A stretch of DNA of 23,323 bases. Source: an uncultured Gemmatimonadota bacterium. Its GTDB lineage: Bacteria > Gemmatimonadota > Gemmatimonadetes > Gemmatimonadales > GWC2-71-9. Made by a program: the position numbers and the translations under genes. Shown here one piece after another: positions 14,111-21,824 of this stretch. The DNA lies in contig CAMLLJ010000015.1 in assembly GCA_946480845.1 (NCBI GenBank), positions 1-23,323 of the forward strand. Direction: 5' to 3'. The notes below the pieces were generated by a model. It was not told the DNA's origin, did no database searches, and saw only the letters and a list, made by a program, of their open reading frames with translations. The number at the start of each line of letters is the position of its first letter. The stretch's first letter is position 1.

Positions 14111-14341
14111 TCACTCCATGCCCATGCTGCCGCCCATGGACCCACCCATCGAGCCGCCGCCCATCGAGCCGCCACCCATCGCCCCGCTGCCTTCGGCCAT
14201 CAGCATTCTCCAGGAGTGCTCGATGCCCTTCCGGCCTCCCTTCGGCGTGATCTTCAGGCCCTCGGGGGACATGATGACGGTGTACACCTTGCCTTCGATC
14301 TCGAGCTCCCGCTTGATCGCCTTCTCGAGCTTCGTTGCCAT
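14111..14341 (-). CDS. Small conserved protein with a Gly-Ser-Met repeat tail
   Basis: A 76-residue protein. Residues 1-50 (MATKLEKAIKRELEIEGKVY, then TVIMSPEGLKITPKGGRKG) form a small beta-rich domain resembling a widespread, unnamed bacterial small-protein family. Residues about 53-76 are an acquired-looking tail of GGGSM/GGSMGG units, ending MGME. The tail is encoded by a 15-bp tandem repeat at 14145-14174. Its Met spacing might bind metal or allow self-association, but that is inference. Confidence 0.72.
   Translation of the reverse strand: MATKLEKAIKRELEIEGKVYTVIMSPEGLKITPKGGRKGIEHSWRMLMAEGSGAMGGGSMGGGSMGGSMGGSMGME
14145..14181. repeat. 15-bp tandem repeat within the small-protein gene
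   Basis: CCCATCGAGCCGCCG at 14145-14159 is followed by a copy with one change at 14160-14174, then the start of a third unit. On the coding strand each unit gives Gly-Gly-Ser-Met-Gly. The unit is a multiple of three, so copy changes keep the frame. Confidence 0.7.
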
Positions 14342-14398
14342 AACTCTCTCCCTGATGGACGAACTGACGATGTGTGAGCCGGAAGCTCCACACGCGAG

Positions 14399-14632
14399 TC
14401 AGGCGTGGTCGACGATGTCCGTCGCGCCTTTCATGTGCGCGCAGTGCGCGCAGCAGTAGAACGTGCCCTTGACCTCCACCCCATGTCCGATGATCCGGCA
14501 GCCGCAGTGATTGCAGACCGGCGCGAGCTGGTGGATCGCGCATTCGAAGCTGTCGAACGTATGGGTCTTTCCCGCGGTCACGACCTCGAAGGACAGATAA
14601 TAGTCGTTCCCGCAGACCTCGCATCTGGCCAT
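14399..14632 (-). CDS. Cysteine-rich metallothionein-like / zinc-ribbon protein
   Basis: A 77-residue cytosolic protein with nine Cys: C4 and C7 (CEVC), C31, C40, C43, C45 (CNHCGC), C60, C61 and C64 (CCAHC), plus clustered His. The pattern (CEVCGNDYYLSFEV, HTFDSFECAIH, APVCNHCGCRIIGHGVE, FYCCAHC) is one that prokaryotic metallothionein-like proteins show. It is longer and less Cys-dense than a classic cyanobacterial SmtA, so a structural zinc ribbon is an alternative. AGGAGGG stands before its ATG. No SmtB-type repressor was seen nearby. Confidence 0.72.
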   Translation of the reverse strand: MARCEVCGNDYYLSFEVVTAGKTHTFDSFECAIHQLAPVCNHCGCRIIGHGVEVKGTFYCCAHCAHMKGATDIVDHA

Positions 14633-14719
14633 GTGCCCTCCTGGCTCCGGCGGCGGCGGCGTGCCGCCGCAGGAACAAGAGTGGCCGGTACCGGCCCATT
14701 TTGCCAGTTGGGGGCCTGT

Positions 14720-15283
14720 CTAGCGGGCCTGCATCCCCGTGCAGTCGGCCCCGCCGGGCGGGCTCGCCGCCCCGAAGCGCGCCTGGGTGAGGCCGTCGGC
14801 GACGCCGTCCCGGAGCACCAGGATGAAGAGCTGGTCATAGGTCCCGTCGCAGAGGTCCGGCATCGGCCGGGCACCGAGCGCCGCCATGATCGGCGGGATG
14901 GTATTGCTGTGGCCGACGACGAGCACGGTCCGGCCCAGGTGCCGCGCGCGGATCCGCTCCGCCACCGCCGCCGCGTGGCCGGCCACGGGGCCGCCGATGG
15001 GGACCGTGTCGGGCACCAGGCCGTGCGCCGCCGTGAGCGGGGCTGCGGTGTCTCCGGTGCGGCGCCGCTGGGTCACGACCACCGCGGACACGCCGGCGTC
15101 GGCCAGGGCCTCGGCCAGCGCCCGGGCCCGGGCCTGCCCCACGGCACTGAGGGCCGGATCGGCCTCGGTCTCGCTCGCCTTCTCGGCGTGCCGGACCAGC
15201 ATCACCACCGTGGTCGAGGTGGTGCGGGCGCAGGCGGTGGCCGTGAGGGCAAGCAGCAGCAGGAGCGGCAGTCGGCGCGGCAT
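14720..15283 (-). CDS. Histidine-phosphatase-superfamily lipoprotein
   Basis: A 187-residue lipoprotein of the histidine phosphatase (phosphoglycerate mutase/SixA-like) superfamily. The signal ends in TATAC (Cys18). The catalytic RHAEK is at Arg31/His32, with VVGHSNT carrying the second catalytic His125. A phospho-His intermediate is expected. Its periplasmic, lipid-anchored location is unusual for this superfamily but known for some members. The substrate is unknown. It starts 14 bases after the upstream membrane gene, so it is the end of a four-gene unit. GAGG ribosome site. Confidence 0.88.
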   Translation of the reverse strand: MPRRLPLLLLLALTATACARTTSTTVVMLVRHAEKASETEADPALSAVGQARARALAEALADAGVSAVVVTQRRRTGDTAAPLTAAHGLVPDTVPIGGPVAGHAAAVAERIRARHLGRTVLVVGHSNTIPPIMAALGARPMPDLCDGTYDQLFILVLRDGVADGLTQARFGAASPPGGADCTGMQAR

Positions 15284-15297
15284 CGGGCCTCGTCCGG

Positions 15298-15648
15298 TCA
15301 GGGTCGCACCGCCGGGCCCTGGCGCCGGCGGGCCTGGAGCTCGGCGATGAGGCCGCCGGTGAGCGCCCCGGCGAGCATCGGCCCCACCTGGAGCAGCAGG
15401 AGCACCGCGGTGCCCAGCCCGGCGAGGACGCCCCAGGCGAGCAGGTCGGTCAGGTAGGCGACTCCGGCCGTGACCATGAGCCCGAGCAGGAGCGCGGGGA
15501 GGAAGACGGCGATGACGGCGTGCCGCACGGTCCCGGCCTTGTGGCCGCCGACCAGCCCGCCGACGAGCGGGCCCACCACCGGCAGCCAGAACAGGAGGAG
15601 CGAGAGGCCGCCCATCCAGTTCATCGCGGAGAAGAGCCGGCGGCGCAC
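15298..15648 (-). CDS. Membrane protein with four hydrophobic segments, unknown function
   Basis: About 116 residues if it starts at the GTG at 15648. The hydrophobic part (LSLLLFWLPVVGPLVGGLVGG, HAVIAVFLPALLLGLMV, LLAWGVLAGLGTAVLLLLQVG, MLAGALTGGLIAEL) suggests four segments. It has Gly-rich GPLVGG and TGGLIA motifs and a basic tail. The start is uncertain: a CTG at 15696 would overlap the upstream TGA by four bases, and an ATG at 15624 also fits. I know no family, though the GGHKAG loop recalls small DUF-type membrane proteins of actinobacteria and archaea. Confidence 0.62.
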   Translation of the reverse strand: MRRRLFSAMNWMGGLSLLLFWLPVVGPLVGGLVGGHKAGTVRHAVIAVFLPALLLGLMVTAGVAYLTDLLAWGVLAGLGTAVLLLLQVGPMLAGALTGGLIAELQARRRQGPAVRP

Positions 15649-15692
15649 GCCGGGTTCCGCCGGCGGCCGCGCCGCCGGCCTGTCGGGCGTGG

Positions 15693-16151
15693 TCAGCTCT
15701 TCGACCTCGGCGGCGACTGCCAGAGCACGTGGACGATCATCCAGCGTCCGTCGTACCTGGCGAGCTGCAGGTAGTCGATCCCCCACCAGGCGGTGAGCTT
15801 GGCGGCGGCGGTCTGGTCGGCGACGTCGAGGATCTCGATCTCCTTCGGCGCGCTGGCCGGGGCGGGCTTGCCGCTCCGCTTCACGTTGTTGGCGTAGCCG
15901 TTCATCTCGGCGAACGACATCGGCTCACCGCGGTACACCGAGTCCTTCGCGGGGATGTAGAAGCCGTACTTCACCACTTCGGGCCGGATGCTCCGGACCA
16001 GCCGGGCCGAGTCGCCCTGGTAGAAGCCCTCGACGTAGTCGAGGACGGCCGCCCGCACGCCCGCGCTGTCGGCGGCGGACTGTGCCGCGAGGGCCGGGGC
16101 GAGGCCGGCCGCGGCCGCCAGCAGCGCGCCGGCGCATCGGATCGCGTGCAT
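15693..16151 (-). CDS. Exported NTF2-like (lumazine-binding-type) protein
   Basis: A 152-residue protein with a Sec signal (residues 1-23, ending LAAQ). The mature part fits the NTF2-like cone fold of the putative lumazine-binding family: VRAAVLDYVEGFYQGDSARLVRSI, then PEVVKYGF, EILDVADQTAAAKLTAWWGIDYLQLARYDGRWMIVHVLWQ. The hydrophobic pocket probably binds a small ligand that I cannot name. Its end overlaps the coding frame of the next membrane gene. Confidence 0.82.
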   Translation of the reverse strand: MHAIRCAGALLAAAAGLAPALAAQSAADSAGVRAAVLDYVEGFYQGDSARLVRSIRPEVVKYGFYIPAKDSVYRGEPMSFAEMNGYANNVKRSGKPAPASAPKEIEILDVADQTAAAKLTAWWGIDYLQLARYDGRWMIVHVLWQSPPRSKS

Positions 16152-16163
16152 CGTCGGTCTCCG

Positions 16164-16721
16164 TCAGTCGTCCAGGGTGAACCCCTCCTTCAGCACCCAG
16201 ACCTTGGTGGCGAAGAAGAGGCGGATCATCGACGCGTGGTCGTCGGGCACGAGGATCACCAGCGAGTTGCCGTCGGTGCCCCGGGTGGTGCGGACCACTT
16301 CCTTCTTCCGCATCCGCGAGCGGAGCGGCGTGAACCAGGCGGGGAGCTCGCCGCGCTGGTCGGCCCGCACCACGCTCTTCGACTTCTCCCCGCGCGGGTC
16401 CGCCAGCGCGACCTGGCAGTACCATTTCCCGCGGGCGGGGCCGCGGGTGGCCGGGAGGAAGGTGAGCGACCGGTCGGTCAGCTCCTCCCACACCTTGACC
16501 GCGGGCGTGGTGCGGGGCCGCACCTCGACGCGCGCGCCCCGCTCCTTGGGCACCCGCACGATGAACTCCCAGCGGTTCCGCGCCGGGAAGTTGCCGTCCA
16601 CGACGGCGTAGCTGTGCTCCGTGCCGCGCACCGCGGTGCCGGCAAAGGTCCAGGCCGCGGGCCGCTCGCCCTCCGCTTCGACGGTCACCTTCGCCAGCTG
16701 GTAGCGCTTCCGTGATCGCAT
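16164..16721 (-). CDS. Protein of unknown function (185 residues)
   Basis: A cytosolic, basic, beta-rich protein. Segments such as YQLAKVTVEAEGERPAAW, HSYAVVDGNFPARNRWEFIV, KVWEELTDRSLTFLPATR and VVRTTRGTDGNSLVILVPDD suggest one or two beta-sandwich modules. There is no signal peptide, membrane segment or motif that I recognise. A GAGGAG site stands nine bases before the ATG. First gene of the unit running to the histidine phosphatase, 51 bases after the Mpo1-like gene. Confidence 0.7.
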   Translation of the reverse strand: MRSRKRYQLAKVTVEAEGERPAAWTFAGTAVRGTEHSYAVVDGNFPARNRWEFIVRVPKERGARVEVRPRTTPAVKVWEELTDRSLTFLPATRGPARGKWYCQVALADPRGEKSKSVVRADQRGELPAWFTPLRSRMRKKEVVRTTRGTDGNSLVILVPDDHASMIRLFFATKVWVLKEGFTLDD

Positions 16722-16772
16722 GGCCGGGCTCCTCTTCGGGTCGGGGATGCCGGACGTCGGGACACTGCGGGG

Positions 16773-17078
16773 CTAGACGCGCCCCCGGATCTTCGCCACC
16801 CACCAGCGCAGCCCGACGAACAGGAAGCGCCAGTCGTGCAGGAACTCGGGCGGCTTCCCCTCGACCGCATGCCCGATGAACTGGAACGCCCAGCCCAGGA
16901 GGAAGAGCCCGAGCGCCCACGGCCAGAGCCCCTGGACGACGACCGAGGCGGCGAAGAGCACGAGCGACAGGACGATGAGGGGAATGCCGAGGGTGTGGCA
17001 GAAGCGGTTGACCGGGTGCTGGTGGCTCGTGGCGTAGCGAGCCACCCATTCCTCCATCGGGCGTCCACCGAGTTGCAT
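16773..17078 (-). CDS. Mpo1/DUF962-family protein (2-hydroxy fatty acid dioxygenase-like)
   Basis: A 101-residue small membrane protein of the Mpo1 (YGL010w) family. Yeast Mpo1 oxidises 2-hydroxy fatty acids in alpha-oxidation of sphingoid-derived acids, using iron. The conserved core is SHQHPVNRFCH (His19, His21, His28) with GIPLIV, followed by a membrane helix, a second helix, and IGHAVEGKPPEF (His70). Bacterial homologues are less studied, so the reaction is an inference. I chose the ATG at 17078: GGAGG stands just upstream, and upstream of it lies no family sequence. It follows the repeat lipoprotein by 29 bases. Confidence 0.82.
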   Translation of the reverse strand: MQLGGRPMEEWVARYATSHQHPVNRFCHTLGIPLIVLSLVLFAASVVVQGLWPWALGLFLLGWAFQFIGHAVEGKPPEFLHDWRFLFVGLRWWVAKIRGRV

Positions 17079-17107
17079 GCCGCCTCCGTGGTGAAGTCCG
17101 TGCCTGC

Positions 17108-17734
17108 TCAGCCGCAGCCCTCGACCCACTCCACCTCGGGCACGCGACCGGCGCGATAGCGGACGACCCGGTCACCCGAGGTCTCGAACAGCACGCGGTA
17201 CGCGGTATCGCCGGTAGGCGGCGCGAAGACGAGGTAGCGGCCCGCGGTGTCGTACTTGTGCGGGACGATGGCCAGGCTGTCGCCGTAGAGCCCCTGGACC
17301 TCGGCCGCGGTCATGCCGACCGCCGCTCCGCGGTCGCTGGGGAGGCCGGCGGAGTCCACGTCGGCGCGCACGATCCGGCCGTCCACCACCATGAACCGCA
17401 TCCCCGCGGGCGCGCCGGGCATCGAGGCGTAGTCGCAGCCCTGCGGCGAGGCGCCGATGGTGGTGCCGAGCGCGCCGGACGCCTGCGCCACCGTCATGCC
17501 GAAGCGGATGGGGCCGGCACCGTGCAGCGTGACCGCCCAGGTCGGCGCCTCGGGCTCGAGCTCGACCGGCTCGCGGATGTCGGGTGTCGCCGCGCCGCCC
17601 GCCGCATCGGGGCTGCCGGGCGCAACCTCGCCGCCCTGGGTCGCGTCGGGCGCGCCGCAGGCGCCGAGCGCCAGCAGGAGGCCGCCCGCGATGAGCCGGG
17701 GCAGTGTGAGGATCGGGAAGGTGTGGGCGCCCAT
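17108..17734 (-). CDS. Lipoprotein with SmpA/OmlA-like repeats, unknown function
   Basis: About 208 residues from the ATG at 17734 (a GTG at 17758 is an alternative; CAGGA precedes the ATG). The signal ends in LGAC. A long acidic Pro/Gly/Ala linker comes next. The folded half contains two short similar phrases: IRFGMTVAQASGALG and VGMTAAEVQGLYG, each with a Gly-Met-Thr turn before a helix, like the SmpA/BamE unit. Between them lie GCDYASMPG and VVDGRIVRADVD. A third segment is YLVFAPPTGDTAYRVLFE. A cell-envelope role is suggested by fold and location only. Confidence 0.72.
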   Translation of the reverse strand: MGAHTFPILTLPRLIAGGLLLALGACGAPDATQGGEVAPGSPDAAGGAATPDIREPVELEPEAPTWAVTLHGAGPIRFGMTVAQASGALGTTIGASPQGCDYASMPGAPAGMRFMVVDGRIVRADVDSAGLPSDRGAAVGMTAAEVQGLYGDSLAIVPHKYDTAGRYLVFAPPTGDTAYRVLFETSGDRVVRYRAGRVPEVEWVEGCG

Positions 17735-17817
17735 GGTCGTGTCCTGCGTCGGGGTCACGGGAACGGTATCCCGGCCGGCCGTGAAGGGCCAGCGCGCGCC
17801 TGTTTGGGCGAGCGTGC

Positions 17818-18252
17818 CTAGTAGGGCCAGCGCGCCAGCATCTGCTTCAGCTCGTCGCGGTGATGGGTCTCGTCCATGATGAGGTCGTCGAACTGCGCCG
17901 CGAGCCCGTGCTCGCCGGCGTCCTCGGCCTGCTTGCGCCGCTTCACGTAGCGGGCGATGGTCTCGATCTCCGCGTCGAGCGCCACCTGGATCATCTCCTT
18001 CGCCTCGTGCACCACCTTCACCTTCGCCGCCTCCGCAGCAGGCGTCCCGCCCATGGCGGAGATCTTGTCGGCGAGGATCTGCGCGTGCATCAGCTCCTCG
18101 GGGATTTCGTTGGCGAAGAAGGTGCGCAGCTCCTGCCGGTAGGGTCCCTGCACCATGCTGGCGAAGAGCCGGTACATGATCACGGCCTGGAACTCGCCCC
18201 GCAGGTCCTCGTTCAGTCCGTCGATGAGCGCACTGGATTGGGTCTTGGGCAT
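17818..18252 (-). CDS. Ferritin-like diiron protein
   Basis: A 144-residue four-helix protein of the ferritin/bacterioferritin/rubrerythrin superfamily. Metal ligand candidates are Glu20 (GEFQAVIMY), Glu53 and His56 (PEELMHAQ), Glu95/Glu97 (AEIETIARY) and Glu128/His131 (DETHHRDEL), giving the E, ExxH, E, ExxH diiron pattern. It may store iron or remove peroxide. No C-terminal rubredoxin domain is present, so it is not a classic rubrerythrin. It lies 40 bases after the FAD oxidoreductase stop on the same strand. Confidence 0.88.
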   Translation of the reverse strand: MPKTQSSALIDGLNEDLRGEFQAVIMYRLFASMVQGPYRQELRTFFANEIPEELMHAQILADKISAMGGTPAAEAAKVKVVHEAKEMIQVALDAEIETIARYVKRRKQAEDAGEHGLAAQFDDLIMDETHHRDELKQMLARWPY

Positions 18253-18292
18253 TGCTGGCCTCGTGAAGTCCGTAAGTCCGGGGTACCTCGCG

Positions 18293-19519
18293 TCACCGCT
18301 CCGGCCGGTCGAACCCGAAGAGCGCCTCGGCCGGGTGCCGCTTCCCGCACACCGCGTCCCGGATGATCTCGGCGGCGAGCACCCCGAACGATACACCGTT
18401 CCCGCCGTACGCGGCTGCGAACCAGGCATTCGGGTAGTCCGGGTGCCGCCCGATCCAGGGAAGATGGTCCGCCGTCTCGGCGAAGGTGCCCGCCCAGGAG
18501 AACGCCGGCTCGAAGCCGATCCCGGGAAAGAGCCGGGCGAAGCGGCGGGCGAGCCGCGCCGCCTTCTGCGGGAGGGCTGCGTCGCGCCGGCGCGGGTCGC
18601 GGAACGGGTCGTCCTCGCCGCCGACGATGACCCGGTCGTCGTCCGTGGTGCGCAGATAGAGATAGGGCCGCGCCGTCTCCCAGATGATGCAGCGCCGGTG
18701 CCAGGCCGAGAGGTCGGGGACCGGTTCGCTCGCGAGGGCGTAGGTGCTGTGCAGGCTTACGGTGGGCTGGCGGAGCCGCGCCTGGGTCTCGTAGCCGGTG
18801 GCGAAGACCACGCCGCGCGCCGTCACGGCGTGCCCCGCGCCCGTCACCAGCCGCACCCGGCGCGAGGGCCTCGCCCCCGCCTCCAGCTCGGTGCGCACCA
18901 CCTCCGTGCGGTCGTGGATGCGGGCACCCCGCGCGGCCGTGCGGGCGATCAGCGCATGGGTGAAGCGGTAGGGATCGAGCTCGGCCGCATCCTCGGTGAA
19001 CAGCGCGGCCGCCCGCTCGAACGGCATGCGGGACGCAAGGCGGCGGCGGTCCCACAGCTCGACGGGAAAGCCGTGGCGGTTGCGGGCCTCGTGCTCGCGC
19101 TCGAGGGCGCGCGCGTGCGAGGCGCGGCTCGCCAGGTAGAGACTCGGGCGGCGGGCGTAGCCGCAGCCGCCGCCGAGCGACCGCGCCAGCGCGTCGAGCG
19201 AATCGAGGGCCCCGCGCGTGGCGGCGAAGCACTCGACCGCGCGCATCTCGCCCATCTTCGCCGCGAGCCGGTAGAGCGGCGTGTCCAGCTCGTACTGGAC
19301 CAGTGCCGTGGTGGCGCTGGTGCTGCCCCAGCCGATGTCGCGCCGGTCGAGCAGCAGCGTGTCCACGCCGGCGGCCGAGAGCGCGTCGGCGGCGAGCGCC
19401 CCGGTGATCCCGCCGCCGATGACCGCGATCTCGCACGCGGCGTCGGCGTCGAGGGCCGGATAGGCGGCGGGGAGTCCGTCCCGGATGGGCCAGAGCGGGC
19501 AGCCTGAGCGGAGGTCCAC
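18293..19519 (-). CDS. DadA-type FAD-dependent oxidoreductase
   Basis: A 408-residue flavoenzyme of the D-amino-acid/glycine-oxidase (DAO) family. The Rossmann dinucleotide motif IAVIGGGITGALAADALSAAG is at 31-51, followed by LLLDRRDIGWGSTSATTALV, where DAO enzymes keep the adenine-binding acidic end. The C-terminal WFAAAYGGNGVSFGVLAAEII binds the flavin. These enzymes oxidise amines or amino acids and may pass electrons to a quinone. Neighbouring genes (an APC permease, then a ferritin) suggest amino-acid or amine use. GTG start at 19519, five bases from the permease's TGA. Confidence 0.9.
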   Translation of the reverse strand: MDLRSGCPLWPIRDGLPAAYPALDADAACEIAVIGGGITGALAADALSAAGVDTLLLDRRDIGWGSTSATTALVQYELDTPLYRLAAKMGEMRAVECFAATRGALDSLDALARSLGGGCGYARRPSLYLASRASHARALEREHEARNRHGFPVELWDRRRLASRMPFERAAALFTEDAAELDPYRFTHALIARTAARGARIHDRTEVVRTELEAGARPSRRVRLVTGAGHAVTARGVVFATGYETQARLRQPTVSLHSTYALASEPVPDLSAWHRRCIIWETARPYLYLRTTDDDRVIVGGEDDPFRDPRRRDAALPQKAARLARRFARLFPGIGFEPAFSWAGTFAETADHLPWIGRHPDYPNAWFAAAYGGNGVSFGVLAAEIIRDAVCGKRHPAEALFGFDRPER

Positions 19520-19523
19520 CGGC

Positions 19524-20879
19524 TCAGGCGGCCCGCCCGGCGGCGGGCGCGACAGGCCGGCGCAGCCGCCGGACCAGGTAGAACAGCGTGGCGAGGGCGA
19601 GACCCGCGCCGATGCCGATCACTTCGCGCTCCGTCGCCTGGAGGAGCAGCCAGATCACCACGCCCGCGCCGGCCAGCGGGATGAGCGGCCCGCCCCAAAG
19701 GCGGAACGGCTCCCCCACGAGGCGCACGTCGCGGCGCTGCAGCTCGATGGTCGCGAGGCAGACGGCGAGATAGACGATGAGGATCACCGCGCTGGCGAAG
19801 GCGGCGAGCTGGCGGAACGCGCCGGTGATCGCGAACAGGGCACCGACAGCCGCGTAGGCGGCGATGGCCAGGTAGGGAGTGCGGAACCGCGGATGCACCC
19901 GCGCCAGCGCCGACGGGAGGACGCCGTCGCGGGCCGCCGCGAAGAGCGCCCGGGGCATGGCGAGCAGGTCGCCGGCGATCGAGCCGAACGTCGCCAGCAT
20001 GGCGCAGGCGAGGAGGAGGAGCCGGCCCGGCGGGCCGAAGACCTGCCCCGCCGCCGCGGCGAGCGGCGCCCCCTGCTCGGTGGCGAGCGCGTCACCGAGC
20101 ACGCCCTGCGCCACCACCTGGAGGCCGATGTAGAGGAGCAGCAGCCCGCCGATGGCGAGCACGATCGCGCGGGGCACGGTGCGGGCGCAGTTCTTCACCT
20201 CGCCGCACGCCGTAAGCGCCGTCTCGGGGCCGCCGAAGGCGAAGAAGAGGATGAGCGAGGCGGCCCCCAGCTCGGCCGCGGCCGGCATGCCGGTCCAGGT
20301 GAGCCGCTCCCAGCGCACCGCGAACATGCCGGCCACCACCAGCAGGATGAGCGGCAGGAGCTTGACGACGGTGATGCCCATGGCGAACCGGGTCCCCTGG
20401 CGCACGCCGCGGATGTTGACCAGCGCCACGCCGCCGAAGAGCGCGAGCATGAGCGCCGCGCGCGGCAATGGCGCGCCCGCTCCCGGCACGAGCGCCGCCA
20501 CGCTGTCCACCAGCACGTTGGCGATCGCGGCGTCCCCCAGGATGCCGAACCCGAACCAGAGCAGGAGGTTCACCAGGAAGCCGGCGTAGGGCCCGAAGGC
20601 CGCCTCCACGTACGCATAGGCGCCGCCCGACCGGGACACCCGGCTTCCCGCCTCCGCAAAGCAGAGGAAGACCAGCAGCACTGCCGCGCCGCAGACGAGG
20701 TAGGCCAGGATGGCGGCGGGGCCAAGCAAAGCCGCGACGACGGCCGGCAGCGCGAAGATCCCCGCGCCGACGGTCAGGTTCACGGCGTTGGCGGCGAGTC
20801 CGCCCACGCCGATGGCGCGGTCGAGCCCTTCCGACTCGCGGCCCGGGCAGCCGTCCTCGTCCAGCGCCGGCGCGGTCAC
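19524..20879 (-). CDS. APC-superfamily amino acid permease
   Basis: A 451-residue protein with 12 hydrophobic segments and the APC fold. The GAGIFALP motif (38-45) is the substrate-binding bend of TM1, and GGPETALTACGEVKN the TM6-TM8 region. It opens with a short hydrophilic N-terminus. It probably imports amino acids or polyamines by proton symport, substrate unknown. GTG start overlaps the TerC stop by four bases. Downstream, the FAD oxidoreductase gene points to use of the imported compound. Confidence 0.92.
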   Translation of the reverse strand: MTAPALDEDGCPGRESEGLDRAIGVGGLAANAVNLTVGAGIFALPAVVAALLGPAAILAYLVCGAAVLLVFLCFAEAGSRVSRSGGAYAYVEAAFGPYAGFLVNLLLWFGFGILGDAAIANVLVDSVAALVPGAGAPLPRAALMLALFGGVALVNIRGVRQGTRFAMGITVVKLLPLILLVVAGMFAVRWERLTWTGMPAAAELGAASLILFFAFGGPETALTACGEVKNCARTVPRAIVLAIGGLLLLYIGLQVVAQGVLGDALATEQGAPLAAAAGQVFGPPGRLLLLACAMLATFGSIAGDLLAMPRALFAAARDGVLPSALARVHPRFRTPYLAIAAYAAVGALFAITGAFRQLAAFASAVILIVYLAVCLATIELQRRDVRLVGEPFRLWGGPLIPLAGAGVVIWLLLQATEREVIGIGAGLALATLFYLVRRLRRPVAPAAGRAA

Positions 20880-21643
20880 GGCTCCTTCGCCGCCTCGGCG
20901 GGCGTTTCGGAATACGAGTGGCGCAGGTGCACGTGCTCCGTGCGCGACTTGCGCATCTTGAGGTTCAGCATCTCCACGCCCAGCGAGAACGCCATCGCGA
21001 AGTAGATGTACCCCTTCGGGATGTGCCGGTCGAAGCCCTCGGCGATCAGCGTCACGCCGATGAGGAGGAGGAAGCTGAGCGCCAGCATCTTGATCGTCGG
21101 GTGCTCCTCGACGAAGGCGCTGATCGGCCCCGCGAAGAGCATCATGAAGCCCACCGCGATCACCACGGCAGTCACCATCACGCCGATGTCATCGGCCATG
21201 CCCACGGCGGTGATCACCGAATCGAGCGAGAAGACGATGTCGAGGAGGACGATCTGGATGAGCACGCTGCGGAGCGAGGGGCGGACCCGCACCGATGCCT
21301 CACCTTCGTCGCCCTCGAGGCGGCCGTGGATCTCGTGCGTGCTCTTGGCCAGCAGGAAGAGGCCGCCGAAGATCAGCACCAGGTCTCGGCCCGAGATCTC
21401 CTGGCCGATGACGGTGAAGAGCGGGGCCGTGAGGCGGATGATCCAGCTCAGCGAGAAGAGCAGGGCGATGCGCATGAGCATCGCCATCATGAGCCCGAGG
21501 CGGCGGGCCTTGGCCTGGTCCTGTTTCGGCAGCTTGCCGGCCAGGATGGAGATGAAGACGACGTTGTCGATGCCGAGGACGATCTCGAGCGCGGTGAGGG
21601 TGGCGAGCGCCACCCAGGCCTGGGGGTCGGTGAGCCAGTCCAT
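20876..21643 (-). CDS. TerC-family membrane protein
   Basis: A 255-residue integral membrane protein with about seven helices. TerC signatures are LEIVLGIDNVVFISILAGKL (acidic Asp26 in the helix) and VLLDIVFSLDSVITAVGM, with GPISAFVEEHPTIKMLALSFLLLIG. TerC proteins are linked to metal (manganese) efflux, envelope protein secretion and tellurite resistance. There is no yybP-ykoY riboswitch that I can confirm in the 5' leader. Starts at ATG 21643. First gene of the TerC-permease-oxidoreductase series. Confidence 0.92.
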   Translation of the reverse strand: MDWLTDPQAWVALATLTALEIVLGIDNVVFISILAGKLPKQDQAKARRLGLMMAMLMRIALLFSLSWIIRLTAPLFTVIGQEISGRDLVLIFGGLFLLAKSTHEIHGRLEGDEGEASVRVRPSLRSVLIQIVLLDIVFSLDSVITAVGMADDIGVMVTAVVIAVGFMMLFAGPISAFVEEHPTIKMLALSFLLLIGVTLIAEGFDRHIPKGYIYFAMAFSLGVEMLNLKMRKSRTEHVHLRHSYSETPAEAAKEP

Positions 21644-21824
21644 TCAGCGTCCGCCGTTCGGTAGGATGTTGGCCTGCATGGGAGTTGGCCTCAGCCGCGG
21701 AGGCCGTACGTAACTTTTCGAAACGTCGCCTCGTACAGGCCGAGGCAACCGATCAGTGCGTTCCGGCTGTCTACGAAGCTCATCGTACCAGGTGGAGCAT
21801 ACTCTCAGCGAGGGAACCAGGACC

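Noticed and set aside
14640..14720. Hairpin-like GGCGGCGGCGGCG/CCGCCGC segment between the metallothionein-like and phosphatase genes.
   Set aside because: The pairing is made of simple GGC repeats and has no T tract, so it is not a convincing terminator.
17785..17836. Direct repeat AGGGCCAGCGCGC at 17785 and 17823.
   Set aside because: Two copies of 13 bases 38 bp apart in GC-rich sequence, one of them in the ferritin gene's 3' end, look like chance.
19485..21005. Open plus-strand frame of 506 codons, rich in His, Arg, Glu and Gly.
   Set aside because: It is antisense to the APC permease and has the skewed composition of a shadow frame with no recognisable domain.
21644..21824. Possible yybP-ykoY (manganese) riboswitch before TerC.
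   Set aside because: TerC genes often carry one, but I could not match its conserved helices or loop sequences in this 181-bp gap. A covariance-model search would decide.
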